64,000 bases of DNA from Janthinobacterium sp. ROICE36 (GTDB lineage: Bacteria > Pseudomonadota > Gammaproteobacteria > Burkholderiales > Burkholderiaceae_D): positions 62,001-126,000 of the forward strand of contig NZ_PEBS01000002.1 of the NCBI RefSeq assembly GCF_002869965.1, written 5' to 3'. Positions 9,132-19,315 of the stretch are shown here, one piece after another (position 1 is the first letter of the stretch; each line of letters begins with the position of its first letter). The notes under the pieces are model-generated. The model worked only from the letters and a program-made list of their open reading frames with translations, ran no database searches and was not told the DNA's origin. Made by a program: the position numbers and the translations under genes.

Positions 9132-9160
9132 ATTGTATCAGAAGCTCTATCACATCGCCA
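9132..9160 (-). promoter_or_regulatory. Possible internal tRNA promoter
   Basis: On the minus strand TGGCGA-N17-TACAAT ends about ten bases before tRNA-Gly copy 4. The -10 is good and the -35 poor, so this may add transcription to the downstream copies. Confidence 0.35.
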
Positions 9161-9214
9161 GTACTACTTTTTTGCTGCATTCGCTGTTTTTACCTATGAC
9201 ACGATCCAGAAAAC

Positions 9215-9290
9215 TGGAGCGGGAGAAGAGGCTCGAACTCTCGACCTCAACCTTGGCAAGGTTGCGCTCTACCAACTGAGCTACTCCCGC
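9215..9290 (-). tRNA. tRNA-Gly (GCC), copy 5 (first transcribed)
   Basis: 76 bases, CCA encoded, anticodon GCC. It is the first tRNA after the strong promoter at 9311-9338 and 105 bases downstream of the pgsA stop codon. Confidence 0.97.
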
Positions 9291-9310
9291 GTCATCAACA
9301 ACAGGCCAGC

Positions 9311-9338
9311 ATTGTAAAGGATTTACAGAGGCTGTCAA
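9311..9338 (-). promoter_or_regulatory. Strong sigma-70 promoter of the tRNA array
   Basis: On the minus strand TTGACA-N16-TACAAT, a consensus -35 and a one-mismatch -10. It lies in the gap between pgsA and the first tRNA-Gly and is followed by a GC-rich discriminator (GCTGGCC) as expected for a stringently controlled stable-RNA promoter. Confidence 0.82.
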
Positions 9339-9395
9339 CGGGCAATATCTGGTGTTTTGCAAAATATTCCGCAGACAGCAGCCACCTGCTTATTC

Positions 9396-9980
9396 TTAGT
9401 GCAGATTTCCCGCTTTTTCCTTGATGAGCGGCCATGCCAGGCGCAAATAATAGAACATCGACCATACCGTCAGCACGCAGGCGATCCACAACAGGCGCTC
9501 GCCCCACACATGCGTGTCGATCGCGCCGAAGATCACTTCGTGGTACAGCAGCAAGGGAATGGCCGTCATTTGCGCGGCCGTCTTGATCTTGCCGATCGAG
9601 CTGACGGCCACCGATTTCGATGCGCCTATCTGTGCCATCCATTCGCGCAGCGCGGAAATGGTGATTTCGCGGCCGATGATGATAAAGGCCAGCACGGCAT
9701 TGACTCTGTCCAGCTGCACCAGCACCAGCAAGGCGCCCGCCACCATCAGCTTGTCGGCGACCGGATCGAGGAAGGCGCCAAAGGCCGAGGTCTGGTTCCA
9801 GCGACGCGCGAGAAAACCATCGAACCAGTCAGTCACTGCAGCAACAATGAAGACCAGGGTGGCAACCAGGTTCTGGTCGCCATGCAGCAGCATCGACGGC
9901 GGCAAATAAAATACGCCAACGACGAGTGGAATCAGAGCCACGCGCAGCCAGGTCAAAAGGATGGGAATATTAAAAGGCAT
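9396..9980 (-). CDS. pgsA: CDP-diacylglycerol--glycerol-3-phosphate 3-phosphatidyltransferase
   Basis: Makes phosphatidylglycerol phosphate from CDP-diacylglycerol, the committed step to phosphatidylglycerol and cardiolipin, at the inner membrane. 194 residues with several membrane helices. The CDP-alcohol phosphotransferase motif is complete: DWFDGFLARRWNQTSAFGAF followed by LDPVADK, giving the DG-AR-G-D-D pattern at about 51-77. It sits between uvrC and the tRNA array, the same order as uvrC-pgsA-glyW-cysT of E. coli. Confidence 0.97.
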   Translation of the reverse strand: MPFNIPILLTWLRVALIPLVVGVFYLPPSMLLHGDQNLVATLVFIVAAVTDWFDGFLARRWNQTSAFGAFLDPVADKLMVAGALLVLVQLDRVNAVLAFIIIGREITISALREWMAQIGASKSVAVSSIGKIKTAAQMTAIPLLLYHEVIFGAIDTHVWGERLLWIACVLTVWSMFYYLRLAWPLIKEKAGNLH

Positions 9981-10107
9981 AAGGAAGCAATCGGCCGACG
10001 GGTAAATTGAACATGAAGAAAGCGTGAAGAAAACGCCACTAGTCTACATGGCCCGGGGGTATTAGCCTAGTCCGGTTGCCGCAGCACTGGAGCAGGCGAT
10101 CCCTTCA

Positions 10108-12006
10108 TTAATGCAACTGCTTGTAAATCTCTTCTGCCAGTTGCGTGGAAATCCCCTCCACCGACATCAGGTCCTCCACGCTGGCGTCGACCACGCCGCG
10201 CAAGCCGCCAAAGCGCGACAGCAGCTTCTGGCGGCGCTTGGCGCCTATGCCTTCTATCTCTTCCAGGCGCGAAGTCTGGCGCGTCTTGGCGCGCTTGGCG
10301 CGCATGCCGGTGATGGCGAAGCGGTGCGCCTCGTCGCGGATCTGCGCGATCAGCATCAACGCCGCCGATTCCTTGCCCAGTTCCTGCGCCGGACGACCAT
10401 CGACGAACAGCAGGGTTTCCAGGCCCACCTTGCGCCCTTCCCCCTTGGCCACGCCGACAATCAAGCTGATATCGAGTCCCAGTTCGGCAAACACCTGGCG
10501 CGCCATTTCAATCTGTCCCTTGCCGCCGTCGATCAGCACCACGTCGGGCATCACGCCATCGCCATTCGCCACCTTTTCATAGCGGCGCATCAGCACCTGG
10601 CGCATGGCCGCGTAATCGTCGCCGGGCGTGATGTCGTTGATGTTGTAGCGCCGGTATTCGCCGTTCTGCATGGCATGGTGGTGGAATACCACGCACGAGG
10701 CCTGTGTCGCCTCGCCCTGCGTGTGGCTGATGTCGAAACACTCGACGCGCAGGCTGTCGAGGTCTTCCGTTTCCAGGCGCAGCGCCTCGGCCAGCGCGCG
10801 CGTGCGCGATTGCTGCGAACCCTGCTCCGACAACAATCGCGCCAGCGAAATCTCGGCGCCCTTTTGCGCCATCTCAAGCCATTGCCGGCGCTGCCCCTGC
10901 GGCTGGAAGATCAGGTTGATGCGGTGGCCGCACTGCTCCATCAGCGCCACCATCAGGGCCGGCTGGTCGAATTCGATATTCAGGATCAGGGTGCCGGGGA
11001 TGAATTTTTCCGTGTAGTGCTGGGCCAAGAAAGCGGCCAGCACTTCCACCTCGATGGCTTCTTCGGCAATCGCCGCCGCATCGCTGAGCTGGCTGGGGAA
11101 GTAGGCGCGGTCGCCCAGGTGGCGCCCGCCGCGCACCATGGCCAGGTTGACGCAGGCGCGCCCGCCCTGCACCAGCACGGCGAGGATGTCGACGTCGGCG
11201 TCGCCCGTCGTTTCCATGCTTTGCTGGTGCAGCACGCGCGACAGCGAAGCGATCTGGTTGCGCACCACCACAGCCTGCTCGAACTTCAGCTCGGCGGCAA
11301 ACGCATGCATCTTCTTTTCCAGGTCCGCCATCACTTCGCTCTGGCGCCCGCGCAAGAAGCGCGCCGCGTTCTCCACGTCGTTTTTATAGTCTTCCTTGCT
11401 GATCAGGTCCACGCACGGTGCGCTGCAGCGGCCAATCTGGTGCAGCAGGCAGGGACGCGTGCGGTTCGCGTACACGCTATCCTCGCAGGTGCGGATGAGA
11501 AACACCTTTTGCAGGATCTGCATCGATTCCTTGACGGCCCAGGAACTGGGAAACGGCCCGAAATACTGGTTTTTCTTGTCCACCGCGCCCCGGTAATACA
11601 CCATGCGCGGCGCATCGCCGTTGGTAATTTTTAAATACGGATACGATTTGTCGTCGCGAAACAGGATGTTGTAGCGCGGTTGCAGCGCCTTGATCAGGTT
11701 GTTTTCCAGGATCAAGGCTTCGGCCTCGCTGTGCGTGACGGTGGTTTCCAGGCGCGCGATGCGCTCGACCATCATGGCAATGCGGGGACTGGCCAGGTTT
11801 TTCTGGAAGTAGCTAGAGACGCGCTTTTTCAGGTCGCGCGCCTTGCCGACATACAAGACCTTGTCGCTGGCATCGAAATAGCGGTACACGCCGGGTAAAT
11901 TCGGCAGCTTGGCGACGGTGGCCAGCACTTGCGCGCGCGGGTCGGACGGCGTTTGCGTGGAATGGAGATCGGGGTTTGCTTCGGTCATTGCTGGCTCATT
12001 GCTCAT
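10108..12006 (-). CDS. uvrC: Excinuclease ABC subunit C
   Basis: Dual-incision nuclease of nucleotide excision repair, 632 residues. An N-terminal GIY-YIG domain ([21 protein letters not shown] at about 35-66) makes the 3' cut. A UVR domain (about 205-255, [14 protein letters not shown]) contacts UvrB. The RNase H-like domain ([21 protein letters not shown]) makes the 5' cut, and a C-terminal helix-hairpin-helix pair ([25 protein letters not shown]) binds DNA. A non-homologous N-terminal tail of about 25 residues precedes the GIY-YIG domain, and a later internal start is possible. acpS lies 13 bases upstream. Confidence 0.97.
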   Translation of the reverse strand: MSNEPAMTEANPDLHSTQTPSDPRAQVLATVAKLPNLPGVYRYFDASDKVLYVGKARDLKKRVSSYFQKNLASPRIAMMVERIARLETTVTHSEAEALILENNLIKALQPRYNILFRDDKSYPYLKITNGDAPRMVYYRGAVDKKNQYFGPFPSSWAVKESMQILQKVFLIRTCEDSVYANRTRPCLLHQIGRCSAPCVDLISKEDYKNDVENAARFLRGRQSEVMADLEKKMHAFAAELKFEQAVVVRNQIASLSRVLHQQSMETTGDADVDILAVLVQGGRACVNLAMVRGGRHLGDRAYFPSQLSDAAAIAEEAIEVEVLAAFLAQHYTEKFIPGTLILNIEFDQPALMVALMEQCGHRINLIFQPQGQRRQWLEMAQKGAEISLARLLSEQGSQQSRTRALAEALRLETEDLDSLRVECFDISHTQGEATQASCVVFHHHAMQNGEYRRYNINDITPGDDYAAMRQVLMRRYEKVANGDGVMPDVVLIDGGKGQIEMARQVFAELGLDISLIVGVAKGEGRKVGLETLLFVDGRPAQELGKESAALMLIAQIRDEAHRFAITGMRAKRAKTRQTSRLEEIEGIGAKRRQKLLSRFGGLRGVVDASVEDLMSVEGISTQLAEEIYKQLH

Positions 12007-12019
12007 TGCGCACTCATGG

Positions 12020-12415
12020 TTACGCTGCTTGCTCCACGATCACGAACGCGACCGCATACTCTTCTTCATCGCTGATGGTCACTTGCGCGCTCAGGCGGTT
12101 TTTCTCCATGAACTCCGCCAGCACGCCGCTGCAGACGATCATCGGCTTGCCACTGGGCTGATTCAGCATCTGCGCGGCGGGCCAGGTCATCGGCATGCGC
12201 AAGCCCAGGCCGATGGCCTTGGAAAACGCCTCTTTTGCCGCAAAGCGCGTGGCCAGGAAGCGCACGCCGCGCACGGCGTTTTTCACGCTACGGGCGCGGA
12301 ATTTTTCCATCTCTTGCGGCCCCAGTATCTTTTGCGCGAAACGCTCGCCGTGGCGCGCCAGTGCCGCCTCGATGCGGGGAATCTTGCAGATATCGGTGCC
12401 GATGCCGTAGATCAT
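12020..12415 (-). CDS. acpS: Holo-[acyl-carrier-protein] synthase
   Basis: Transfers 4'-phosphopantetheine from CoA to the DSL serine of apo-ACP (acpP is encoded at 24061). 131 residues, the usual length. Conserved metal/CoA motifs are [16 protein letters not shown] at the N-terminus and [13 protein letters not shown] in the middle. It follows pdxJ by 16 bases in the same direction, the normal pdxJ-acpS pair of proteobacteria. Confidence 0.97.
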   Translation of the reverse strand: MIYGIGTDICKIPRIEAALARHGERFAQKILGPQEMEKFRARSVKNAVRGVRFLATRFAAKEAFSKAIGLGLRMPMTWPAAQMLNQPSGKPMIVCSGVLAEFMEKNRLSAQVTISDEEEYAVAFVIVEQAA

Positions 12416-12431
12416 GGGCTGGTCCTATTTC

Positions 12432-13193
12432 TCATGCTTTGCGGCCCAGGCGCGCAGCCACCATGGTGGCCTTCATTTCGCGCACGGCGTTTTCCCAGCC
12501 GACAAACACGGCGTGCGCGACGATGGCGTGGCCGATGTTCAGTTCGGTAATGTCAGGAATGGCGGCGATCGCCTGCACGTTGGTGTAATGCAAGCCGTGG
12601 CCTGCATTGACTTTCAAGCCGCGCCCCACGCCGAACAATACGCCCGCCTGGATGCGTTCCAGCTCGGCCAATTGCTCGGCGCCTGCCGTGTCGGCGTAGC
12701 GGCCCGTATGCAGCTCGATCACGGGCGCACCGAGTTCGGCAGCGGCGGCGATCTGCTGCTCGTCGGCATCGATGAACAGGCTCACGCGGATGCCCTCGCC
12801 TTGCAATTGTTGCACTGCCGCCTGCACTTCCTTGAAGTAGCGCACCACGTCCAGGCCCCCTTCGGTGGTCACTTCCGTGCGTTTTTCCGGTACCAGGCAG
12901 ACATCTGCCGGGCGGATGCGGCAGGCGAAATCGATCATCTCGGCCGTCACGGCCGCTTCCAGGTTCATGCGCGTGAGCAATTGCGGCGCGATGGCGATCA
13001 CGTCCGCATCCTTGATGTGGCGGCGGTCTTCGCGCAAATGCAGGGTGATGGCGTCGGCGCCCGCCTGTTCGGCCAGCAGGGCCGCGCGGACCGGGTCCGG
13101 ATAGGCGGTGCCGCGCGCATTGCGCAAGGTGGCCACGTGGTCGATATTGACGCCCAGGTCGATGACGGGGCCGGAAGGCTGCAAAAAGCTCAT
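12432..13193 (-). CDS. pdxJ: Pyridoxine 5'-phosphate synthase
   Basis: Condenses 3-amino-1-hydroxyacetone phosphate with 1-deoxyxylulose 5-phosphate to pyridoxine 5'-phosphate, the last step of the DXP-dependent vitamin B6 route. 253 residues from the ATG at 13193 ([20 protein letters not shown]); the frame extends to 13241 but the added residues are not conserved. TIM-barrel motifs [35 protein letters not shown] and HTGRYAD are all present. Between recO and acpS. Confidence 0.97.
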   Translation of the reverse strand: MSFLQPSGPVIDLGVNIDHVATLRNARGTAYPDPVRAALLAEQAGADAITLHLREDRRHIKDADVIAIAPQLLTRMNLEAAVTAEMIDFACRIRPADVCLVPEKRTEVTTEGGLDVVRYFKEVQAAVQQLQGEGIRVSLFIDADEQQIAAAAELGAPVIELHTGRYADTAGAEQLAELERIQAGVLFGVGRGLKVNAGHGLHYTNVQAIAAIPDITELNIGHAIVAHAVFVGWENAVREMKATMVAARLGRKA

Positions 13194-13240
13194 AGTTGGT
13201 ATCCGTAAAGTGCCGTAACGCTGCAATGTAAAGAGCAGCA

Positions 13241-14104
13241 CTACAGCTGCATTAAATCGATCAGTATCTGGCGCGTGTTCAAGGTGGCGCCCCCCAGTTG
13301 ATGGGCCAGCAAAAAGCGCATCAGCAGCTTGCTTTGCGCCTGCGTGGCCACATCAAGATAATCTTCGCGCTCCATGTCGAGCAGGGTCTTGCCCGTGATC
13401 TTAGGCCAGGCATCGCTGGCGCGCGCCGGGCGCGGCCCCCGTTCCGGGTCGACCACGTAGACCTGCCCCGCCTCGACCGCCTGGCGCGTGCCCGTGCAGC
13501 GCGTCAGGTCGGCCGCCACGCCCGTTTCCTTGAGCAGGGCGCGCTCGAACTTGCGCAGCACGATGGGCGGAGGCTCATTGTGCGCCAGTTGATTCAAGGT
13601 GGCAACGTAGTGGTCGAACAGGACGGGATGCGGGTCGTCGCGCGCCAGCAGTTTCACCAGCAATTCGTTCAAATAGAATCCGCACAGCAGGGCGGTCTTT
13701 TCCAGCGGCAACATGCCGCCCACCCATTCGGCGCCCGTCAAAATGCGCAATTCGGACTTACCCGTCCAGCCCGCTTGCAGCGGTTGAAACGTCTGCAGCA
13801 CGCCGCGCAACTGGGAATGGGGCCGCTTGGCGCCCTTGGCGACGAGCGCGATGCGGCCGTACTCGCGCGTAAACACGTCGACGATGAGGCTGGTTTCTTT
13901 ATGCGGGTAACTGTGCAGCACGAAGGCGGGCTGGCCCGTGATGCGGCCGTCGCGCGCGGGCGGACGGCTGCGCCGCGGCGCAGTCGGTGTGGCAAAGGCG
14001 GGAGTTGCGGCCGGCGGCGCGATGGCCACCGGCGCGGGAACAGCTGCGGAGACAGCAAATGAGGCTGGCGCGATGTCAGGCTGCGCTGGCGTGGTGGTGC
14101 TCAT
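13241..14104 (-). CDS. recO: DNA repair protein RecO
   Basis: Recombination mediator that helps load RecA with RecF/RecR. 287 residues. The OB-fold N-domain starts at about residue 58 ([35 protein letters not shown]), followed by a helical C-domain ending [13 protein letters not shown]. The first 50 or so residues are Ala/Pro/Thr-rich and not part of the family domain, an extension that looks disordered. It lies 28 bases downstream of era. Confidence 0.94.
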   Translation of the reverse strand: MSTTTPAQPDIAPASFAVSAAVPAPVAIAPPAATPAFATPTAPRRSRPPARDGRITGQPAFVLHSYPHKETSLIVDVFTREYGRIALVAKGAKRPHSQLRGVLQTFQPLQAGWTGKSELRILTGAEWVGGMLPLEKTALLCGFYLNELLVKLLARDDPHPVLFDHYVATLNQLAHNEPPPIVLRKFERALLKETGVAADLTRCTGTRQAVEAGQVYVVDPERGPRPARASDAWPKITGKTLLDMEREDYLDVATQAQSKLLMRFLLAHQLGGATLNTRQILIDLMQL

Positions 14105-14132
14105 GCGTGTAGCGTCGCCCCCGGGTTGCGGA

Positions 14133-15035
14133 TTACTCGTAGCCGTAGGCGCGCAAGCCCGCCTCGTTGTCGGCCCAGCCCGATTTGACCTTGACCCAGA
14201 TTTCCAGGTACACGGGGCCGCCGAACAGTTTTTCCATGTCCAGGCGGGCCTGGGTGGAGACTTCCTTCAGGCGCGCGCCCTTGTTGCCGATGATCATGGA
14301 CTTGTGCGTATCGCGCTCGACCAGGATGGCGGCGAACACGCGGCGCAAATCGCCTTCCTGCTCGAATTTTTCGATCAGCACGGTGCTCGTGTACGGCAAT
14401 TCATCGCCTACGAAACGGAAGAGTTTTTCGCGCACGATTTCCGAGGCGAGGAATTTCTCGCTGCGGTCCGTGATGTCATCCGGGCCGAAGATCGGTTGGT
14501 TTTCCGGCAGGAAACGCTTGATCTCGTTCTGCAAGCCTTCCAGCTGGAAATGCAGCTTGGCGGATACAGGCACGATGGCGGAAAAGTCGCGCATGGCGCC
14601 GATCTTTTGCGCAAACGGCAACAATACAGCCTTATCCTTGACGCGATCGGATTTATTGATGACGAGGATGCATGGCACTTCCTTCGGCAGCAAATCCATC
14701 ACTTGCTGGTCGGCCGGGCCGAACGTACCCGCCTCGATCACGTACAGGATGACATCCGAGGAAATCAGCGTGTTCGTCACGGTTTTATTCAGCGTCTTGT
14801 TCAGCGCGTTCGAATGGCGCGTCTGGAAACCTGGCGTGTCGACGTAGATGAATTGCGCGTCCGGCACCGTCTGGATGCCGGTGATGCGGTGGCGCGTGGT
14901 TTGCGCCTTGCGCGAAGTGATGCTGACCTTCGCGCCGATCAGCACGTTCATCAGGGTCGATTTGCCCACGTTGGGGCGGCCCACGATGGCGATATAGCCA
15001 CAGCGGAAGTTGTCGGGCATTTTGGTGGCTGTCAT
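14133..15035 (-). CDS. era: GTPase Era
   Basis: Essential GTPase that binds 16S rRNA during 30S maturation. 300 residues from the ATG at 15035; the frame extends to 15251 but that part overlaps rnc. G1 is GRPNVGKST (about 19-27), G3 is DTPGF, G4 is NKSDRVKD. The C-terminal KH domain contains the [12 protein letters not shown] loop. The start lies one base after the rnc stop, so translation is probably coupled. Confidence 0.97.
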   Translation of the reverse strand: MTATKMPDNFRCGYIAIVGRPNVGKSTLMNVLIGAKVSITSRKAQTTRHRITGIQTVPDAQFIYVDTPGFQTRHSNALNKTLNKTVTNTLISSDVILYVIEAGTFGPADQQVMDLLPKEVPCILVINKSDRVKDKAVLLPFAQKIGAMRDFSAIVPVSAKLHFQLEGLQNEIKRFLPENQPIFGPDDITDRSEKFLASEIVREKLFRFVGDELPYTSTVLIEKFEQEGDLRRVFAAILVERDTHKSMIIGNKGARLKEVSTQARLDMEKLFGGPVYLEIWVKVKSGWADNEAGLRAYGYE

Positions 15036-15036
15036 G

Positions 15037-15852
15037 CTAGTGTCGATTCTGTTTAGTATGAGCGGCGTTCGCCGGAACAGCCGGGGCTGCCGCGTCGTCG
15101 CTCTGGATGGTGGCAATACCGGCCAGCTTGAGCTGGGCGGCGCGCGGTTTGGGCTTGCGGCTGGCGGCTGGCGACTTCGACAGCGCCTGCTCGGCCACGT
15201 CCAACGCCAGTTTGGCGGCGGCTTGCTCACCGGCGCGGCGGCTTCCGCCACGGCCGTAGACCTGGATATTCAATTTCGGCACCAGGCATTCGATCTCGAA
15301 TTCCTGGCTGTGGGCGGCGCCGTGGGTAGCCACCACGTTGTATTGTGGCAGCGAAATTTTCTTGCTTTGCAAAAACTCCTGCAGCAGGGTCTTGGCATCC
15401 TTGCCCAGGGTTTGCGGATCGACTGAGTCGAGGATGGGAATGTAGAAGGCGCGGATCACCGTGCTGGCCGCGTCAAAGCCCGTATCGAGAAAAATCCCGC
15501 CCAGCAAGGCTTCCAGGGTATCGGCGAGGATGGACGGACGGCGGAAACCGCCTGACTTCAGTTCGCCTTCTCCCAGGCGCAAAAATTGCGACAGTTCCAG
15601 CTTTTGCGCGATTTCATACAGCGACTGCTGCTTGACCAGGTTGGCGCGCAAGCGCGACAGGTCGCCCTCGTCGATGGTCTTGAAGCGTTCGTACAGGATG
15701 GAGGCGACCACGCAGTTGAGAATGGAGTCGCCGAGGAATTCCAGCCGCTCATTATGCAAACTGCTGTGGCTACGATGCGTCAAGGCTTGCTGCAACAGGC
15801 CAGCATCCTGGAACGTATAGCCTAAACGGGTTTGCAATAGCTGAAGATTCAT
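15037..15852 (-). CDS. rnc: Ribonuclease III
   Basis: Double-strand-specific endoribonuclease for rRNA processing and antisense turnover. 271 residues. The signature [13 protein letters not shown] is at about 34-46, the second acidic site at [15 protein letters not shown], and a dsRNA-binding domain from about 155 ends [19 protein letters not shown] Lys/Ala-rich tail of about 40 residues makes it longer than the E. coli enzyme (226). Order lepA-lepB-rnc-era-recO is conserved in proteobacteria. Confidence 0.97.
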   Translation of the reverse strand: MNLQLLQTRLGYTFQDAGLLQQALTHRSHSSLHNERLEFLGDSILNCVVASILYERFKTIDEGDLSRLRANLVKQQSLYEIAQKLELSQFLRLGEGELKSGGFRRPSILADTLEALLGGIFLDTGFDAASTVIRAFYIPILDSVDPQTLGKDAKTLLQEFLQSKKISLPQYNVVATHGAAHSQEFEIECLVPKLNIQVYGRGGSRRAGEQAAAKLALDVAEQALSKSPAASRKPKPRAAQLKLAGIATIQSDDAAAPAVPANAAHTKQNRH

Positions 15853-15943
15853 TGTTGTTTCTGTGTCATCTGAGTAATTCGGCTGGCCGCCGCGCGGGGA
15901 GTCGGCGCGGCAGCCATGGGTGGTCTCTGCAGACCTGGCCGGT

Positions 15944-16861
15944 TTAGTGTATGCCGCCCACGCGTTTCGGGTTGCTGAAGTTCATCCATACCAGGAAGGC
16001 CTTGCCGACGATGTTCTCGTTCGGCACGAAGCCCCAGTAGCGGCTGTCCGCGCTATTGTCGCGGTTATCGCCCATCATGAAGTAATTGCCTTGTGGCACC
16101 ACACACGTAAAACCGTCTTCGTTGTAGTTGCACGCATCCTTATGCGGGAAATCCTTCACTTCGCGCAAGTTCAACGTTGGAGCAGGCTCGTCGTTGAGGA
16201 TGCGGTGGCTCACGCCCGTCAGATTTTCTTCCAGCTGCTTGTGATACACAGTGCTTTCGTCATCGAGGTAGTCGTCCAGCGGGGTGTAGGCCACTTCCTT
16301 GCCGTTCACCGTCAAGCGCTTGTTTTCATAGGTGATTTTATCACCGGGCACGCCGATCACGCGCTTGATATAGTCTTGCGACATATCTTTCGGGTACTTG
16401 AACACCATCACGTCGCCGCGCTGCGGATCGTTGACTTCAATGATGCGCTTGTTGACGATCGGCAAACGAATGCCATAGGTGAACTTGTTGACCAGGATCA
16501 AATCGCCCACCAGCAAGGTCGGCACCATCGAGCTCGACGGGATCTTGAACGGCTCGTACAGAAACGAACGCAGGCAGAACACCAGGGCGATAACGGGGAA
16601 GAAGCTGCCCGAATACTCGACCCAGGTAGGCTGGCGCAACAAAGCTGCCTCGATGGTCGCGCGGCTGCCGCCCGCATCGGACTTGATGCCCTCGGCGGAC
16701 AGCTTGGACTGGCGCGCATCGAATTCAGCCAGGGCGCGGTCGGCCGCCTTGCGGCGCTGCTTGGACAGATAAAACACATCCAGGCACCAGACCAGGCCCG
16801 TCAACACCATCAGCACGAACAGGATTAAAGCGAAATTTCCTAAAATCACTTGCAGGTTCAT
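15944..16861 (-). CDS. lepB: Signal peptidase I
   Basis: Cleaves signal peptides of exported pre-proteins at the periplasmic face of the inner membrane. 305 residues. The N-terminal membrane segment is at about 5-28, a second hydrophobic stretch at 85-100. The catalytic Ser is in SSSMVPTLL (Ser111) and the general-base Lys in [11 protein letters not shown] (Lys166), followed by the box E motif [16 protein letters not shown]. It starts two bases after the lepA stop codon, a tight operon. Confidence 0.97.
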   Translation of the reverse strand: MNLQVILGNFALILFVLMVLTGLVWCLDVFYLSKQRRKAADRALAEFDARQSKLSAEGIKSDAGGSRATIEAALLRQPTWVEYSGSFFPVIALVFCLRSFLYEPFKIPSSSMVPTLLVGDLILVNKFTYGIRLPIVNKRIIEVNDPQRGDVMVFKYPKDMSQDYIKRVIGVPGDKITYENKRLTVNGKEVAYTPLDDYLDDESTVYHKQLEENLTGVSHRILNDEPAPTLNLREVKDFPHKDACNYNEDGFTCVVPQGNYFMMGDNRDNSADSRYWGFVPNENIVGKAFLVWMNFSNPKRVGGIH

Positions 16862-16863
16862 TA

Positions 16864-18654
16864 TTAACCATCCACTTGTAAAATTGCCAGGAATGCCTCT
16901 TGCGGGATCTCCACGGAACCCACTTGCTTCATGCGTTTCTTACCCGCTTTTTGTTTTTCCAGCAATTTTTTCTTGCGGCTGATGTCGCCGCCATAGCATT
17001 TGGCCAGCACGTTCTTGCGCAAGGCTTTCACGTTCTCGCGCGAAATGATGTTGGCGCCAATGGTGGCCTGGATGGCCACATCGAACATCTGGCGCGGGAT
17101 CAGTTCACGCATCTTGGCGGCCACCTGGCGGCCACGGTACTGGCTGTTCGAACGGTGGACGATGATGGCCAGCGCATCGACTTTTTCGCTGTTGATCAGC
17201 ATGTCGACCTTGACCACGTCGGCCGCGCGGTATTCCTTGAACTCGTAATCCATCGAGGCATAGCCGCGCGACGTCGATTTCAGGCGATCGAAGAAGTCCA
17301 GCACGATCTCGGCCATCGGCATTTCATACACGAGCTTGACCTGGCGGCCGTGGTAGCTCATGTCCATCTGGATGCCGCGCTTGCCGATACACAGGGTAAT
17401 CACGGAACCCACGTATTCCTGCGGCATATACAGATTGACCGTGACGATAGGCTCGCGCACTTCCTCGATGCGCGACGGATCGGGCATCTTCGATGGATTG
17501 TCGACGCTGATCATGGTGCCGTCGCGCTGTATCACTTCATACACCACGGTTGGCGCCGTGGTGATCAGGTCCATGTCGAATTCGCGCTCCAGGCGTTCCT
17601 GCACGATTTCCATGTGCAGCAAGCCCAGGAAGCCGCAGCGGAAGCCGAAGCCCAGCGCCTGCGACACTTCCGGCTCGTACATCAGGGCCGCGTCGTTCAG
17701 TTTCAGCTTTTCCAGCGAATCGCGCAGCGCGTCGTACTGGTTCGCTTCCACAGGGAACAGGCCGGCAAACACTTGCGGCTGCACTTCCTTGAAGCCAGGC
17801 AATGGCGCGGCGGCAGGACGGCTGACCAGGGTGACGGTATCGCCCACCTTGGCTGCCTTGAGTTCCTTGATGCCGGCGATGATGAAGCCCACCTGGCCAG
17901 CGGAGAGTTGCGGCAAGGATTGCGAACGGGGCGAGAACACGCCGATGTCTTCCACCAGTTGCACCGAATCGGTGGCCATCAGGCGGATCTTGTCTTTCGG
18001 TTTCAGGGTGCCGTTGACCACGCGCACCAGCATCACCACGCCCACATAGGCGTCATACCAGGAATCGACGATCAGCGCCTGCAGCGGCGCATCAGGGTCG
18101 CCCTTCGGTGGCGGCACCTTGACGATCAGTTGCTCTAGCACATCGAGCACGCCGAAGCCCGTCTTGGCCGAGCAATGCACGGCGTCGGCCGCGTCGATGC
18201 CGATCACGTCTTCGATCTCGGCAATGGCGTTCGGCGGGTCCGCGTTCGGCAAGTCGATCTTGTTCAGGACGGGCACCACTTCCACGCCCAGGTCCAGCGC
18301 CGTGTAGCAGTTGGCCACGGTTTGCGCTTCCACGCCTTGCGACGCGTCAACCACCAGCAGCGCGCCTTCGCAGGCGGACAGCGAGCGCGACACTTCATAG
18401 CTGAAGTCGACGTGACCTGGGGTATCGATCAGGTTCAGGTTGTAGATCTGGCCATTGCGCGCCTTGTAATGCAGGGCCGCCGTTTGCGCCTTGATGGTAA
18501 TGCCGCGCTCGCGCTCCAGATCCATCGAATCGAGCACCTGCGCCTCCATCTCGCGGTCGGACAAGCCGCCGCACAATTGAATGATGCGGTCAGCCAGGGT
18601 CGATTTACCGTGGTCAATATGGGCGATGATGGAGAAGTTGCGTATGTTATTCAT
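16864..18654 (-). CDS. lepA: Elongation factor 4 (LepA)
   Basis: Ribosome-bound GTPase that back-translocates or helps initiation and assembly. 596 residues, full length. G motifs: [13 protein letters not shown] (about 10-22), [14 protein letters not shown]. The LepA-specific C-terminal domain is present ([40 protein letters not shown]). First gene of the lepA-lepB-rnc-era-recO-pdxJ-acpS run, with a 316-base gap upstream. Confidence 0.98.
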   Translation of the reverse strand: MNNIRNFSIIAHIDHGKSTLADRIIQLCGGLSDREMEAQVLDSMDLERERGITIKAQTAALHYKARNGQIYNLNLIDTPGHVDFSYEVSRSLSACEGALLVVDASQGVEAQTVANCYTALDLGVEVVPVLNKIDLPNADPPNAIAEIEDVIGIDAADAVHCSAKTGFGVLDVLEQLIVKVPPPKGDPDAPLQALIVDSWYDAYVGVVMLVRVVNGTLKPKDKIRLMATDSVQLVEDIGVFSPRSQSLPQLSAGQVGFIIAGIKELKAAKVGDTVTLVSRPAAAPLPGFKEVQPQVFAGLFPVEANQYDALRDSLEKLKLNDAALMYEPEVSQALGFGFRCGFLGLLHMEIVQERLEREFDMDLITTAPTVVYEVIQRDGTMISVDNPSKMPDPSRIEEVREPIVTVNLYMPQEYVGSVITLCIGKRGIQMDMSYHGRQVKLVYEMPMAEIVLDFFDRLKSTSRGYASMDYEFKEYRAADVVKVDMLINSEKVDALAIIVHRSNSQYRGRQVAAKMRELIPRQMFDVAIQATIGANIISRENVKALRKNVLAKCYGGDISRKKKLLEKQKAGKKRMKQVGSVEIPQEAFLAILQVDG

Positions 18655-18753
18655 TAACTAATATATGTGCGAGTGACAACACTGCTTTAACAGGAATCAA
18701 GGGGATCATGCTCGGGCCAAACAGGGCCAAAACCGGCCGCCCCACTCATGATG

Positions 18754-18801
18754 AAAAAAGCGCTCCGAACAGGACATCTGCATGCCCAGGCGAGCGCTTT
18801 T
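18754..18801 (-). terminator. Probable terminator between glutaredoxin and lepA
   Basis: On the minus strand AAAAGCGCTC and GAGCGCTTTTTT flank a 26-base loop that can pair further (GGGCAT/ATGTCC). The T tract follows the stem. It lies in the 316-base gap 18655-18970, which otherwise holds only the expected lepA promoter region and short shadow frames without motifs. It would separate the rpoE-mucD-glutaredoxin unit from lepA. Confidence 0.6.
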
Positions 18802-18970
18802 GAAGCGACAGAAGCTGCTGCCTCGGACAGTAGCTTTTTCGACCTCCCCATTTTACCGGATTTCAGAGCGGAAAGCCCGTCTTTCAGAGGCAGGCACCGG
18901 GGCAAGGCGACATTTTCAGCCGTTTCCGGCACCGGAATGGTGCATCGCAGTGTCAATATTGACATTTAAG

Positions 18971-19216
18971 CTAGACCAGGCAGCGCCGCACAGCAGCCTC
19001 ATCCAGAAAATAATGGCACAGCTCGGGTTGCTCCAGATCGCCAAACAACACCGGCACCAGCTCGTCGAAACGCGCCAGCAGCGAGGCATCGGGCGAGACA
19101 TCGATATCGATCACATCCACTGTGAACGGTTTCCCAGGCGGCTGCAGCAGGAGCAAGGCGTCGAGCATATCCTGGCATAAATGGCAGTAACTGCGGGAAT
19201 AAAGGGTAAAGTGCAT
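18971..19216 (-). CDS. Glutaredoxin family protein
   Basis: Small thiol-redox protein of 81 residues from the ATG at 19216 (MHFTLYSRSYCHLCQDM). The thioredoxin fold has a CHLC active site at about residues 11-14. The cis-Pro is in DELVPVLF, as in the glutaredoxin-like family (DUF836 type). Found between mucD and lepA in many betaproteobacteria, so probably conserved housekeeping. The upstream gap to mucD holds a palindromic repeat. Confidence 0.88.
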   Translation of the reverse strand: MHFTLYSRSYCHLCQDMLDALLLLQPPGKPFTVDVIDIDVSPDASLLARFDELVPVLFGDLEQPELCHYFLDEAAVRRCLV

Positions 19217-19248
19217 GGGAAACTTGAATAAGCCCAGGAACGGCAACT

Positions 19249-19288
19249 GGGGCCGGACGGGGACGCCTAGCCCCTGAAGTCCGACCCC
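19249..19288. repeat. Dispersed palindromic element, GGGGTCGGAC type, copy A
   Basis: GGGGCCGGAC at 19249-19258 is almost the reverse complement of GTCCGACCCC at 19279-19288, with an inner GGGG/CCCC pair. It shares the GTCCGACCCCGG arm with the perfect palindrome at 38966-38996, so the two are copies of one intergenic repeat family. Confidence 0.65.
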
Positions 19289-19315
19289 GGCTTTTGCGGG
19301 GTGCGGGTTGAAAAG

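Noticed and set aside
8600..9320. CRISPR-like regular repeats
   Set aside because: The repeat unit is a complete 76-base tRNA-Gly gene with CCA; spacing is irregular and no cas genes are near.
10111..11634. 507-codon plus-strand frame opposite uvrC
   Set aside because: Shadow frame; uvrC motifs are complete on the minus strand and the frame starts at the uvrC stop.
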